DNA from: Oscillospiraceae bacterium
GTDB lineage: Bacteria > Bacillota_A > Clostridia > Oscillospirales > Ruminococcaceae
Reading direction: 5' to 3'
DNA: 64,000 nt
NCBI GenBank assembly: GCA_017523995.1
Contig: JAFWUX010000081.1
Location: 1 to 64,000 of the forward strand
Part shown: positions 26,468 to 35,334 of the stretch, one piece after another
Position numbering within the stretch: position 1 is the first letter of the stretch
Layout of the letters: every line of letters begins with the position of its first letter
Notes under the pieces: model-generated
Told to the model about the DNA's origin: nothing
Database searches by the model: none
Seen by the model: the letters and a program-made list of their open reading frames with translations, nothing else
Translations under genes and position numbers: made by a program

Positions 26468-27505
26468 ATGGCACAAGCGAAAAAACGGCTGACTGTCGGC
26501 AAAATAATCGGCCGTGTCCTGATCGTGTTCTTCACAACACTGCTGCTGATCATCATTGCGCTGTACATGCTGATGCTCGTCATCGCAAAGGGACCGTCGA
26601 AGTCGGCAAAGGGCAAATTCGTCAACACGATGAATGAGACAAGCGCACTGAAATTCATCCCGAAAATGTACTTCACGCAGGAGGAGATCGCGGAATATGT
26701 CGGCTCCTTCCGTGACAATACAACGGATGAGGTCACAAATGCGGATCTGGTCACGATCGCGCCGAAGACGGTCGGACAGCCTGCTGTCGATGAGAACGGC
26801 AAGGTTCAGCCCGAGACCGAGCTTGTGGATGTTTCCGGCAGCACCTTCCGCGGCAAGCTGCTCAAGATCAAGGATCCTTCCAGAGTCTATGTCGGCATCT
26901 CCGGTCAGTACGGCCCGGAGTATGAGGGCAAGAAGGTTCTCGATATGGTCGCGGAATACGGCGCACTCGCAGCAATCAACGCAGGCGGCTTTGAGGACCT
27001 CAACGGCGTCGGCAACGGCGGCACACCGCTCGGCATGGTCGTCTCGCAGGGTGAGCTCCGCTGGGGTGCAATGGATACCTCGTATGATATCATCGGCTTT
27101 GACAACAACAACATCCTGCATGTCGGTACCATGACCGGTCAGCAGGCAATGGATCTCGGCATCCGCGATGCGGTCTGCTTCGGTCCGGTTCTGATCGTCA
27201 ACGGCAAGCCGGTCAATGAGGAGAAGGATCTCGGCGGCGGCTTCAATCCGCGCTCCGCAATCGGTCAGACCTCTGACGGCACCGTGCTTCTGCTCGTCAT
27301 CGACGGCAGACAGGCAAACTCCCTCGGCGCAACCTATGACGATATCATTGATATCATGCTGAAGAATGACGCTGTCAACGCTGCAAACCTTGACGGCGGC
27401 AGCTCCTCGCATATGATCTACAACAACGAAATTATCACGGTTTGTTCCTCGCTTTACGGTCCGCGCAGAATGCCGACCTGCTGGCTGGTCGCACCGGAAA
27501 CCTGA
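26468..27505 (+). CDS. phosphodiester glycosidase (NAGPA) family protein
   Basis: 345 residues. A cytoplasmic basic start and one transmembrane helix (about 17-40) precede an outer NAGPA domain (about 125-343). Motifs 'AINAGGFEDLNGVGNGG' and 'NAANLDGGSSSHMIYNN' match the family that removes or processes sugar-phosphodiester groups, likely on wall glycopolymers or exopolysaccharide. The ATG at 26468 has AAAGGAAAGG upstream; the frame is open further back without homology. The next membrane protein starts 22 bases on. Confidence 0.88.
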   Translation: MAQAKKRLTVGKIIGRVLIVFFTTLLLIIIALYMLMLVIAKGPSKSAKGKFVNTMNETSALKFIPKMYFTQEEIAEYVGSFRDNTTDEVTNADLVTIAPKTVGQPAVDENGKVQPETELVDVSGSTFRGKLLKIKDPSRVYVGISGQYGPEYEGKKVLDMVAEYGALAAINAGGFEDLNGVGNGGTPLGMVVSQGELRWGAMDTSYDIIGFDNNNILHVGTMTGQQAMDLGIRDAVCFGPVLIVNGKPVNEEKDLGGGFNPRSAIGQTSDGTVLLLVIDGRQANSLGATYDDIIDIMLKNDAVNAANLDGGSSSHMIYNNEIITVCSSLYGPRRMPTCWLVAPET

Positions 27506-27527
27506 CGGAAGGAGGCATCGCTGAAAA

Positions 27528-29309
27528 ATGGATAACGAAACCCGAAAGAGAGCAGCAGACCGCGACGCGGATGAGGCTCTGGATGCAATTCTGAGAGAGA
27601 TTGATTCTGCTGATGTCAAGCGTCCGGCAGAACCCGAGGAGATGCCTGCACCGCGCAGAAGCACCCGCCCCGATGCAGAGCGCAGACGCCGCGCAGAGAG
27701 CAGCGAGCGCAACCGCGCACAGCAGCAGGCAAGAGCAGCGCAGCGCAGAGAATCCGCACACGGCACCGAGGAGGCGCAGCGTCCGGCACAGAGACCCGCA
27801 CAGCGGCACCGTCTGCCCGCAGCAGCGGAGCGTCCGGAAGAACGCTCGCAGCGTCTTGCGGCAGAGCGCGCCCGCAATGCAGAACGCGAAGAACGTCCCG
27901 TCCGCCGTCAGCCTTCCGAGCGTTCGCAGAGACCGGCAGAGCGGCAGCAGAGACCGGCATCTGCACAGCGTCCGGCAGAACGTCCGCAGCAGCGCGCACA
28001 GCGTCCGGCTGCAGAGCGCACGGCTCAGCGCCCGCAGCAGAGAAGCACGCAGGCTTCGGCTGCACCGGCTGCAAAACCGGCAGCACAGCACAGCGGCAGC
28101 AGGACAGCTGCAAAACGCCGTCCCAATATGTTCCGCATCGGCATGGCGCTTTATATCTGCATTTTCATCGTTGCACTGCTGTTCGGCATGCACAAGCTCA
28201 ATGTCTTCCTCTATGAATATGAGACCTCTCTGCCGGAGCACACGATCGACGGCTATGTCGCAGGACTCAACGGCAGCTTCTACACCGAAATGATCCGTCA
28301 GCATGTTGACGAGATTCAGCCCACCGCCTATGAGACGCCCGATACCATCGCAGAAACGCTGGACATCGGCGACTATGACGGCAGCGGCTATACCTGGGCA
28401 AAGAATGTCAAGGAGTTCTCAAAGGAGCAGCCCGCATATTTCATCCGCACCGGCAATGCAGCAATCGCAAAGGTTACGCTCAAGCAGGTCGGCGAGACAG
28501 AGGAATTCCACAAGCCGATCTGGCAGGTCGAAAAGGCAACGTCCCTGATCGAGGTCGCAGCTGAGCCGCAGTATTCCGCTGAGATCACGGTTCCGGACGG
28601 CGCATCCGTTATGGTCAACGGCATCGCGGTACCGTTCGAGGATATGCTCAAGGTCGATTCTTCGATCAAGCTCGATGAATCCGCACTGAGATTTGCACAG
28701 CAGCCGAGTGCCTTGCACATTTCGCTTCCCTCGCTCTATGTTGCCCCGAAGGTTCAGGCTTATGATTCGCTCGGCAATGCGCTGACCGTTTCCAAAATGC
28801 CGGAGGAAACCGAGACGGAGCAGGTCTTCGTCTTTGAGCCGAAGGCAGAGGCTTCGCCGGATCAGGAGTTTGTCGATCGCGCGGAGGACATGATGCGCGC
28901 ATATATCGACTACATGGCAAACAAGGACGAGGCACTCTGGACAAACCTCGGCGTGCTCGATAACTATATTGTCCCGAACAGCAGCGCGTATCAGAAGCTG
29001 CACGGCATTGCAGGCGACATCAACTGGAACAACCCGTATACCGCGCGTCTGGACAGAGAGCTGAGAGTCAGCAATGTCCGCATGTATTCCGAGAATGTCT
29101 GCACCTGCGATGTGCACTATGATTATCAGCTGACAAAGAATGTTGTCAACGATTACGTCGGCGATATGCGCTGGACATTCGTCAAGGCCGGCAATGTCTG
29201 GAACGCGACCGAGTTTGAGATCACCGGCTCGAATGATACGAAGTTTGAGTCCGATGAGGACAACGCCGCAGCACCGGCTGAACCTGCCGAACCCGAGCAG
29301 GAAGGCTGA
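27528..29309 (+). CDS. membrane protein with Arg/Pro/Ala-rich cytoplasmic tail
   Basis: 593 residues; no confident family. Residues 40-195 are a disordered Arg/Gln/Pro/Ala/Glu stretch built on repeats like QRPAERxQRPA. One membrane helix is at about 202-221, and the remaining 370 residues should lie outside. The outer part has a beta-rich section ('ITVPDGASVMVNGIAVPFED', reminiscent of TcaA-type domains) and a C-terminal 'ARLDRELRVSNVRMYSENVC' segment resembling NTF2-like folds, then an acidic Pro/Ala tail. Probably co-transcribed with the NAGPA gene and acting at the cell surface. Confidence 0.7.
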   Translation: MDNETRKRAADRDADEALDAILREIDSADVKRPAEPEEMPAPRRSTRPDAERRRRAESSERNRAQQQARAAQRRESAHGTEEAQRPAQRPAQRHRLPAAAERPEERSQRLAAERARNAEREERPVRRQPSERSQRPAERQQRPASAQRPAERPQQRAQRPAAERTAQRPQQRSTQASAAPAAKPAAQHSGSRTAAKRRPNMFRIGMALYICIFIVALLFGMHKLNVFLYEYETSLPEHTIDGYVAGLNGSFYTEMIRQHVDEIQPTAYETPDTIAETLDIGDYDGSGYTWAKNVKEFSKEQPAYFIRTGNAAIAKVTLKQVGETEEFHKPIWQVEKATSLIEVAAEPQYSAEITVPDGASVMVNGIAVPFEDMLKVDSSIKLDESALRFAQQPSALHISLPSLYVAPKVQAYDSLGNALTVSKMPEETETEQVFVFEPKAEASPDQEFVDRAEDMMRAYIDYMANKDEALWTNLGVLDNYIVPNSSAYQKLHGIAGDINWNNPYTARLDRELRVSNVRMYSENVCTCDVHYDYQLTKNVVNDYVGDMRWTFVKAGNVWNATEFEITGSNDTKFESDEDNAAAPAEPAEPEQEG

Positions 29310-29338
29310 GCCGAAAGCATAATGGAATAAATTGTTTC

Positions 29339-29381
29339 AGCCGCTTCAATCAGGCAGTTACGCTGATTGAAGCGGCTTTTT
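29339..29381 (+). terminator. terminator after the surface-protein pair
   Basis: Perfect 14-base arms AGCCGCTTCAATCA (29339-29352) and TGATTGAAGCGGCT (29364-29377), followed by TTTTT. Confidence 0.92.
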
Positions 29382-29453
29382 CATGAGCGCATCAATGAGA
29401 GAAGCCATGCGAAGCATCTTCCTCCGCAGCACAGATGCAGAAAGTATCAATAG

Positions 29454-29494
29454 AAAAAAACATCCGCCGTACCGTAGCAGTACAGCGGATGTTT
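29454..29494 (-). terminator. terminator of gap
   Basis: On the minus strand the arms AAACATCCGC and GCGGATGTTT (29458-29467 and 29485-29494) with further GTA/TAC pairing are followed by a run of seven T. About 30 bases past the gap stop. Confidence 0.88.
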
Positions 29495-29526
29495 GCATAT
29501 CAGCTTGGTATTTGCCGAACCGGAGA

Positions 29527-30564
29527 TTAGCCGAGCTCTGCGAAATACTTGATGGTGCGGACCATCTGGCTGGTGTAGGAGTTCTCGTTGTCATACCAGG
29601 AGACAACCTGAACCTCGTACAGACCGTCACCGATCTCAGCAACCATGGTCTGGGTTGCATCGAACAGGGAGCCGTAGGTCATGCCGATAACGTCGGAAGA
29701 AACGATCTGATCCTCGTTGTAGCCGAAGGATGCAGAAGCTGCTGCCTTCATTGCTGCATTGATGCCGTCCTTTGTGACGTTGCTGCCCTTGACAACAGCG
29801 GTCAGGATGGTGGTGGAACCGGTCGGAACCGGAACACGCTGTGCAGAACCGATCAGCTTGCCGTTCAGCTCCGGAATAACCAGGCCGATTGCCTTTGCAG
29901 CACCGGTGGAGTTCGGAACGATGTTTGCAGCGCCAGCGCGTGCACGGCGGAGATCACCCTTGCGGTGCGGGCCGTCGAGGATCATCTGATCACCGGTGTA
30001 AGCGTGAATGGTGCTCATGATACCGGACTGGATCGGAGCGTAGTCATTCAGAGCCTTTGCCATCGGAGCGAGGCAGTTGGTGGTGCAGGATGCAGCAGAG
30101 ATGATCTTGTCATCCTTGGTCAGGGTCTTCTCATTGACGGAGAAAACGATGGTCGGGAGATCGTTGCCTGCCGGAGCAGAGATAACAACCTTCTTTGCGC
30201 CAGCGTCGATGTGAGCCTGGGACTTCTCCTTGGAGCAGTAGAAACCGGTGCACTCGAGAACAACGTCAACACCGATCTCGCCCCACGGCAGCTCAGCAGC
30301 GTTTGCCTTTGCGTAGATGGTCAGGGTCTTGCCGTCAACAGTGATGGTACCTGCCTCGTCGTCAGCAGTAACGGTGTGAAGATTCTCACCGATGATGCCG
30401 CAGTAACCTTTCTGTGCGGTATCGTACTTCAGCAGATGTGCGAGCATGGACGGCTTGGTCAGATCGTTGATTGCAACAACCTCATAGCCCTCTGCGCCGA
30501 ACATCTGACGGAAAGCCAGACGACCGATACGGCCGAAACCATTGATAGCAACTTTAACAGACAT
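29527..30564 (-). CDS. gap: glyceraldehyde-3-phosphate dehydrogenase
   Basis: 345 residues. Glycolytic NAD-dependent enzyme. '[20 protein letters not shown]' binds NAD, '[12 protein letters not shown]' carries the catalytic Cys, and '[21 protein letters not shown]' is the C-terminal signature. RBS TAGGAGGT. Codons are biased as in highly expressed genes. It stands alone with its own promoter and terminator; pgk and tpi are not adjacent. Confidence 0.97.
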   Translation of the reverse strand: MSVKVAINGFGRIGRLAFRQMFGAEGYEVVAINDLTKPSMLAHLLKYDTAQKGYCGIIGENLHTVTADDEAGTITVDGKTLTIYAKANAAELPWGEIGVDVVLECTGFYCSKEKSQAHIDAGAKKVVISAPAGNDLPTIVFSVNEKTLTKDDKIISAASCTTNCLAPMAKALNDYAPIQSGIMSTIHAYTGDQMILDGPHRKGDLRRARAGAANIVPNSTGAAKAIGLVIPELNGKLIGSAQRVPVPTGSTTILTAVVKGSNVTKDGINAAMKAAASASFGYNEDQIVSSDVIGMTYGSLFDATQTMVAEIGDGLYEVQVVSWYDNENSYTSQMVRTIKYFAELG

Positions 30565-30594
30565 TGGAATTACCTCCTAAAATTTGATACTTCT

Positions 30595-30623
30595 ATTTTA
30601 CACCATTTTGCCGGAAATTGCAA
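30595..30623 (-). promoter_or_regulatory. promoter of gap
   Basis: On the minus strand: TTGCAA (30618-30623), 17 bases, TAAAAT (30595-30600), about 30 bases before the start codon. Confidence 0.7.
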
Positions 30624-30799
30624 GCACTTTGACAAAAAAATAACGGTGAAAATGCAAAAGCAATTGAATTTGTCAGATTTATACAATATATTTCAGAATG
30701 AATTAGATGAAATCACAAATATTGCGAAAAGGCTCGTATTTTTGCCGCAGTTCGTGTATAATAATAGAGAATGAGCTTGTTATGAAAGGGGAATTCTGT

Positions 30800-31630
30800 A
30801 TGTCAGATCAACACACTTTGAACGGCAACGTACTTTCAGCACCGGCGCTCCGGCTTCTGCAGGAGCGGAATGCTGCCGATCAGCGGGCGGTCGCTTCTGT
30901 ACGGCAGGCAGCGGCGCAGCTTTGCACGCAGGCGGACGAATACGGTCTCCCGTCGGATCCGGCGGCGCGAAGTGTGTATCTGTCGCTTGCAGAGACCTGT
31001 TTTGCACTGCAGTACCGCACAGCGTGCGCAAGTGAACTGCTCTGCTACGAGGCAGGTGCGGAGCGCCCTGATGCAGCGGCGGATCTCTGCCGGATGCTGC
31101 GGCACTTTGTCAATCAGGCGGATCTGCTGACGGACGGTGCGCTGCAGATCGGAACCTGTGAGATTCCGCACGGACTTTATGCGCTCCTGCCGCCCGAACG
31201 TCTGCGCTTTGTGCTGCTGCACCTGCTGATGTCTGCGCTTGCGGAGCAGCCGGACGCGAACACAATGGATCTGACGGCGGAATGCGTGCAGAACGATCTG
31301 CGGCTCGAGCTTGTGCTGCGGCATGATCCTGAGGCGGAAACTCTGCCGCGGAAGGAAATTTTCCCTGCAGAGGACGGTCTCCTCCTGCCGGATGCACCGG
31401 AACTGCTGACAGAACGCTTCTGCGCCTGCTATGATGTCCGGATTCTGCGGCAGTCCGCGGCGGAAAAAAGTGCCTGCGTCCTGACGCTGCCGGCGGCAAG
31501 AGCGCAGAACCCGCTGGTCAAAGTCAGCTCGGATTCGGCTGAATTTCACGATGATACGCTGTTTTCAGCATTTCTTTCACAGCAGTTCCCGACAGAACGC
31601 CTGCTGACCGCACTTGCAGAACTGTCATGA
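30800..31630 (+). CDS. uncharacterised protein, possibly kinase-like ATPase relic
   Basis: 276 residues, soluble, rich in Leu, Ala and Glu. I do not recognise the family. The order of an alpha-helical N-terminal half followed by 'LRFVLLHLLMSALAEQPDANTMDL' and a beta/alpha end recalls the dimerisation plus GHKL ATPase layout of a histidine kinase, but the N-, G1- and G2-box residues are not evident. The ATG at 30800 is preceded by AAAGGGG. TATAAT at 30757-30762 is a probable -10. Faces away from gap; the prepilin-like gene follows with its own promoter. Confidence 0.55.
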   Translation: MSDQHTLNGNVLSAPALRLLQERNAADQRAVASVRQAAAQLCTQADEYGLPSDPAARSVYLSLAETCFALQYRTACASELLCYEAGAERPDAAADLCRMLRHFVNQADLLTDGALQIGTCEIPHGLYALLPPERLRFVLLHLLMSALAEQPDANTMDLTAECVQNDLRLELVLRHDPEAETLPRKEIFPAEDGLLLPDAPELLTERFCACYDVRILRQSAAEKSACVLTLPAARAQNPLVKVSSDSAEFHDDTLFSAFLSQQFPTERLLTALAELS

Positions 31631-31702
31631 TATTCGGCAGGTTGCATAAACGAAACAGGAGCGATTTGTAAGTTCTGTTCTTCATAAATTGTTCATTTTC
31701 TA

Positions 31703-31731
31703 TTGACATTTTGATAAAGATATGCTATACT
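31703..31731 (+). promoter_or_regulatory. promoter of the prepilin-like gene
   Basis: TTGACA (31703-31708), 17 bases, TATACT (31726-31731), leaving a leader of about 100 bases. Confidence 0.8.
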
Positions 31732-31839
31732 AAGGATGATATCGTGAGCACTTTGTGCATATTTTTGACACATGCAAAAAGTACTGCAATCAGGCGAAAA
31801 AACGCTGACGATCTGCTCCAAGAGAAAGAGGGATTGACT

Positions 31840-32541
31840 ATGAAACGGAATGGAACGCTCCGGAAACAGCGGGTTTCCGGTTTTACACTGCTTGAAATGG
31901 TCATTGTCATGGGTATCATCTCGATTTTGGTCGGTGTGCTGATCCCGACAATGAAGACCTATATGACAAAGAGCCGCCAGAATACCGCGAACAGCAATGC
32001 AAAGGTGATTTTCAACTCCCTGCAGACCATTATGCAGGAATATGAGTTCTCTGAGCGCGCGCTGACGGATTCGATGTTCTACGGCTCCGATAAGGGCGGA
32101 AACATGATGCTCTACTGCGTAAACGGCAATATTCAGCTTTCCAAGTGTGAGCTCCGCAACAAATCGGCTGTTTCGCCGACCAATAAGGATCACACGGCTG
32201 TGACACTGAGCGATGCAACGCTCGGCGCAACATATGCGTCTGCGTCTGCGAGAACGCTCGGCGCAAAAATGGGACGTCTCTTTACGGACTATACCACCGT
32301 TACATGGTGCGCACTGATCAAGGATTACTCCGTGGCAGGCGTGCTCTGCGCGAACAATGAGCGTGCATCCTATATCGGCGGATATCCGCTTGCACTTCAG
32401 GAGAATAAAATCTCGCTGAAGGATAACTCGGGCAAGGATGTGACTGCATCCAATATGTCTGCTGTGACATACTCGATTATGTCCGACTATGCGAATATCG
32501 CATGGGGCAGCTCGCAGGTCTACACCGCTTCACCTTCTTAA
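31840..32541 (+). CDS. type IV prepilin-like protein
   Basis: 233 residues. A short basic leader ending in Gly, then FTLLEMVIVMGIISILVGVL: the prepilin peptidase site (cut before Phe, Glu at +5 of the mature protein) and N-terminal pilin helix. The rest resembles a pseudopilin globular domain. The ATG at 31840 has AGAGGGA upstream; the frame is open 43 codons earlier without homology. No pilus assembly ATPase, peptidase or platform gene is in the window, so it is an orphan pilin or surface fibre subunit. Confidence 0.82.
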   Translation: MKRNGTLRKQRVSGFTLLEMVIVMGIISILVGVLIPTMKTYMTKSRQNTANSNAKVIFNSLQTIMQEYEFSERALTDSMFYGSDKGGNMMLYCVNGNIQLSKCELRNKSAVSPTNKDHTAVTLSDATLGATYASASARTLGAKMGRLFTDYTTVTWCALIKDYSVAGVLCANNERASYIGGYPLALQENKISLKDNSGKDVTASNMSAVTYSIMSDYANIAWGSSQVYTASPS

Positions 32542-32553
32542 ATGCTGAACAAA

Positions 32554-32584
32554 AATGCTGCACGATCCGGTGCAGCATTTTTTT
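32554..32584 (+). terminator. terminator of the prepilin-like gene
   Basis: Arms AATGCTGCAC (32554-32563) and GTGCAGCATT (32570-32579), followed by a T-run, 12 bases after the stop codon. Confidence 0.9.
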
Positions 32585-32598
32585 GCGCCAAAACGAAA

Positions 32599-32633
32599 CG
32601 GACAGTCTGCTGTATGCGGGCTGTCCGCTTTTT
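32599..32633 (+). terminator. second hairpin with T-run
   Basis: CGGACAG (32599-32605) pairs with CTGTCCG (32621-32627), followed by CTTTTT. No gene lies between it and the previous terminator. Confidence 0.5.
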
Positions 32634-32670
32634 ATGCGTGAAAACATCATGAATGTGATTGGAATTGTCC

Positions 32671-32699
32671 TTGTAATCCGCAGCGGAATCCGGTACAAT
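32671..32699 (+). promoter_or_regulatory. promoter of a candidate small RNA
   Basis: TTGTAA (32671-32676), 17 bases, TACAAT (32694-32699). No protein gene follows; a strong terminator lies 126 bases downstream. Confidence 0.5.
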
Positions 32700-32705
32700 A
32701 AAGAT

Positions 32706-32825
32706 ACGGCGCGTATAACCGGTTCAGCCGGTTCTGCGTGATCTTCATGATGCCGGTGCGGCACTGCCGTTCCGGTCATCTCCCCCCTCCTTCCCGTCTG
32801 TGCTTTCCGGACGGGAACTTTTTTT
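32706..32825 (+). ncRNA. candidate small RNA with C-rich loop
   Basis: A predicted transcript of about 120 bases runs from the promoter at 32671-32699 to an intrinsic terminator. It has an AACCGG/CCGGTT hairpin near 32719-32735, then an unpaired C-rich stretch (CTCCCCCCTCCTTCCC, about 32780-32795) able to pair with Shine-Dalgarno sequences, then the terminator stem TTCCCGTC/GACGGGAA (32791-32798, 32810-32817) and seven T. This layout matches Gram-positive regulatory RNAs that block translation. No open frame has a ribosome binding site. Confidence 0.4.
32791..32825 (+). terminator. terminator of the candidate small RNA
   Basis: Eight-base perfect arms TTCCCGTC (32791-32798) and GACGGGAA (32810-32817), then CTTTTTTT. 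Confidence 0.75.
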
Positions 32826-32839
32826 GCGGATATAGATCA

Positions 32840-32890
32840 AGCCGCTCCGTTCAAGCAATGCATCTGAACGGAGCGGCTGTTTTTTATTTT
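32840..32890. terminator. strong hairpin at the end of the patatin gene
   Basis: Perfect 14-base arms AGCCGCTCCGTTCA (32840-32853) and TGAACGGAGCGGCT (32865-32878), followed on the plus strand by GTTTTTT. It overlaps the last codons of the leftward patatin gene and may stop transcription in both directions. Confidence 0.7.
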
Positions 32891-33987
32891 CTGCGCAGTT
32901 CGAGGACTGCCTCATAGTCGGTGAGTGCATCGAGCAGAAGCTGCGGCTGCATCACCCATGCAACGCGGACATTGTTCGCATCGAGGAACCGGTAGTGAAT
33001 CTGCATGCCGATGGTGCGCTGCTGCTGCAGGCGCCAGCCGTCGATCTCGAAGATGTTGTCATAGAAGAAGCTGCCGCCCATTGTCGGGAGCGGGACATTC
33101 GGCGCAAAGCGGTTGCCGTATTCGGTCAGGAAGCCGGAGAGCTGTGCGGAATTCCGGAACAGGCGCTGCATCTTCTGCACGATCGCGGCGTTGATTTCCT
33201 CTTTGGTCGAAGGCGCATTGCCCGTGCCGCCGAGAGCGGCTTTTGCATCGGCATAGCCCTGATCGTAGTTCGAGCGGATTTTATCCTGCGCAAAATTGAG
33301 CGTGCCGGTCAGCAGATTGCCCATCGGCTTCATCGGCTTGACAAGCGTGAAATTGCAGTCCGGATAGCTTTCCAGCAGATTCTGGTTGCCGACGGATGTG
33401 CCGCCGTAGAGCGAAAGCTGCGGACGCATCGAGATCAGCAGCAGTTCGCGGTGACCTTCTGCGTAAACCGGCTGGATGCAGAGGTCGCCTTCCGGCGTGA
33501 CGCTGCCGTCGAGGAATTCTCTGCCGAGATAGCGCTCCGGTGCGTAGATATGCGGGATTGCAGAGGATGCGAGCAGCAATGTGCGGATTGCATCGACGGA
33601 AAGCCCGTTCAGTTTGAAGAACACTGCGGTATCCTCAGCGACATCGTGGACGCTGACGAAGGTCTGGATTTTTGATGTGCTGACCTGCTCCAGCGGGAGC
33701 TGATTGATCATGCGGATGAGACCGTCGCGCGAGAAAAATGCGCCGTCGGAGCCGCGCGCCAGCAGGTCGGAGGGCAGAATCTGCTCCCAGACGCGCTTTG
33801 CGTATCCGGGGTCGCCGATTGCGAACAGTGCCGCATTCAGCGCACCGACGGAGCAGCCTGCAACGGCTGTAATATCGGTTGTCATACCGGCTTCGGCAAG
33901 TGCCTGCCATGCGCCGATCTGAAACGCACCCTTTGCACCGCCGCCGCCAAGCAGCAGCGCTGTCGGTTTTTTCTTCATTTGTTCCAT
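32884..33987 (-). CDS. patatin-like phospholipase
   Basis: 367 residues. Serine lipid acyl hydrolase of the patatin/RssA type. The oxyanion loop GGGGAKGAF starts near residue 13, the nucleophile elbow is GCSVG, and the catalytic Asp is in 'FLDGSVTP' (DG/A motif). The start at 33987 (MEQMKKKPTALLLGGGG) has AAAGGAG upstream; the frame is open for about 110 more codons without homology and is not used. It has its own promoter. Likely acts on membrane or storage lipids. Confidence 0.9.
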   Translation of the reverse strand: MEQMKKKPTALLLGGGGAKGAFQIGAWQALAEAGMTTDITAVAGCSVGALNAALFAIGDPGYAKRVWEQILPSDLLARGSDGAFFSRDGLIRMINQLPLEQVSTSKIQTFVSVHDVAEDTAVFFKLNGLSVDAIRTLLLASSAIPHIYAPERYLGREFLDGSVTPEGDLCIQPVYAEGHRELLLISMRPQLSLYGGTSVGNQNLLESYPDCNFTLVKPMKPMGNLLTGTLNFAQDKIRSNYDQGYADAKAALGGTGNAPSTKEEINAAIVQKMQRLFRNSAQLSGFLTEYGNRFAPNVPLPTMGGSFFYDNIFEIDGWRLQQQRTIGMQIHYRFLDANNVRVAWVMQPQLLLDALTDYEAVLELRRK

Positions 33988-34063
33988 AGGTCTACTCCTT
34001 TCGGGTCTGTCGGATTCATGTGTGACTGTGTTTCGTTTCTCTGTGTGCCCTGAGGCTGCTTTC

Positions 34064-34092
34064 ATCATAGCATGAACTGCACGGTTTGTCAA
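34064..34092 (-). promoter_or_regulatory. promoter of the patatin gene
   Basis: On the minus strand: TTGACA (34087-34092), 17 bases, TATGAT (34064-34069). Confidence 0.8.
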
Positions 34093-34157
34093 GTGATATT
34101 TTTGTGTAAAGTGGTATCCGGCGCTGCCGCCGCATAGATTGCAGAGAGGTGATGCAG

Positions 34158-35270
34158 ATGAAATGGATATGGATAACCGCGGCAATTGTGATGCTCCTGC
34201 TCTTTCCGCTGACGGCGCATGCGGACGCGGAACAGGGCTGCAGCACGGCACTGATTGAGGCGCAGAGCGGCATGCTGCTGCAGGGGAATAATCCGGAGCG
34301 GATTCTGCCGGTCGGGAGTCAGGCAAAGCTCATGACGGTTTATCTGGCGGCGGATGCAGTTGCGGCGGGCAGGCTCGCGATTGCGGAATCCGTGACGGTC
34401 TCACCGGCGGCAGAGGGCGCGCCGGGAGCGACAATCTGGCTGCGGACCGGCGAACAGATGACGGTCGGCGATCTGCTCAAAGCGGTTATCATCGGGAATG
34501 CGAACGATGCCTGCATCGCGCTTGCCTGCCGGCTCTCGGGCTCGGAGCAGCAGTTTGTCATGGAGATGAATGCGGCGGCGTTTACGCTCGGGATGCGGCA
34601 CACGCGCTTTGCCGACTGCACCGGTCTCTCTGCGGAAAATGTCTCGACGGCGCAAGAGCTCGGGATGCTCTGCCGCGCGCTGCTGCAATATGATTTTCTG
34701 CAGCCGTATTTCACATCATGGCGCGATTTTCTGCGCGGTGAGGAGACGGAGCTTGTCAATGAAAACCGCCTGACAAAAGGCTATGAGGGCCTATGCGGCT
34801 TCAAAGCTGGGCACGGTGCGGATTCCGGCTATACGCTGACACTTGCCGCAGAGCGTGAGGGTCTCTGCATGATTGCGGTTGTGCTCGGCGGTGAGGATCA
34901 GGACGTGCGCTTTTCCGAGGCGAAATCGCTGCTGCACGCGGGCTTCACCGGCTACTATGTCACAACGCCGGATTTTTCGCCGGAGTTCATGCAGCCGCTG
35001 AAAATCCGGCACGGGACAGCGGATGCCGTGCTTGCAGAGACGGGTGATCTGCTCTCGATTGCACTGCCGAAAGGGGAGCGCATCAGCACGGTGATCGTGA
35101 TGCCGAAGTGGGCAGAGGCGCCTGTGCGGCAGGGGGATGCAGTCGGGACGGCGGCGTTTTACTGCGGCGATACGCTGATCTCGGAGACGCCGCTGCGCGC
35201 TGCGGAGAATGTACCGCGCCGCCGCTTCTGTGATACGCTGCGGATGCTGCTCGGGGTGCTGTTCCGGTGA
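34158..35270 (+). CDS. D-alanyl-D-alanine carboxypeptidase (penicillin-binding)
   Basis: 370 residues. A signal peptide (about 1-23, ending 'LTAHA') leads to a serine peptidase S11 domain and a C-terminal PBP5-like domain and amphipathic end. The nucleophile motif SxxK is SQAK (with 'VGSQAKLMT'). The other two motifs are unusual: the SxN Ser is replaced (NAN in 'IGNANDACIALA') and KTG reads KAG ('CGFKAGHG'). It probably trims stem peptides of new wall, but the changed motifs may alter activity. ATG 34158 best fits the AGAGAGG ribosome binding site; an ATG six bases earlier is too close to it. Confidence 0.9.
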   Translation: MKWIWITAAIVMLLLFPLTAHADAEQGCSTALIEAQSGMLLQGNNPERILPVGSQAKLMTVYLAADAVAAGRLAIAESVTVSPAAEGAPGATIWLRTGEQMTVGDLLKAVIIGNANDACIALACRLSGSEQQFVMEMNAAAFTLGMRHTRFADCTGLSAENVSTAQELGMLCRALLQYDFLQPYFTSWRDFLRGEETELVNENRLTKGYEGLCGFKAGHGADSGYTLTLAAEREGLCMIAVVLGGEDQDVRFSEAKSLLHAGFTGYYVTTPDFSPEFMQPLKIRHGTADAVLAETGDLLSIALPKGERISTVIVMPKWAEAPVRQGDAVGTAAFYCGDTLISETPLRAAENVPRRRFCDTLRMLLGVLFR

Positions 35271-35334
35271 GCAGTGCCCGAACCGGCTGCATTATCACAA
35301 TATCTGACACATCATCCGGCGTATCACACGAATC

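Noticed and set aside
26111..27877. Antisense open frame of 588 codons opposite the NAGPA gene
   Set aside because: Arg/Cys/Ala-rich, no recognisable domain; the plus strand has two well-supported genes.
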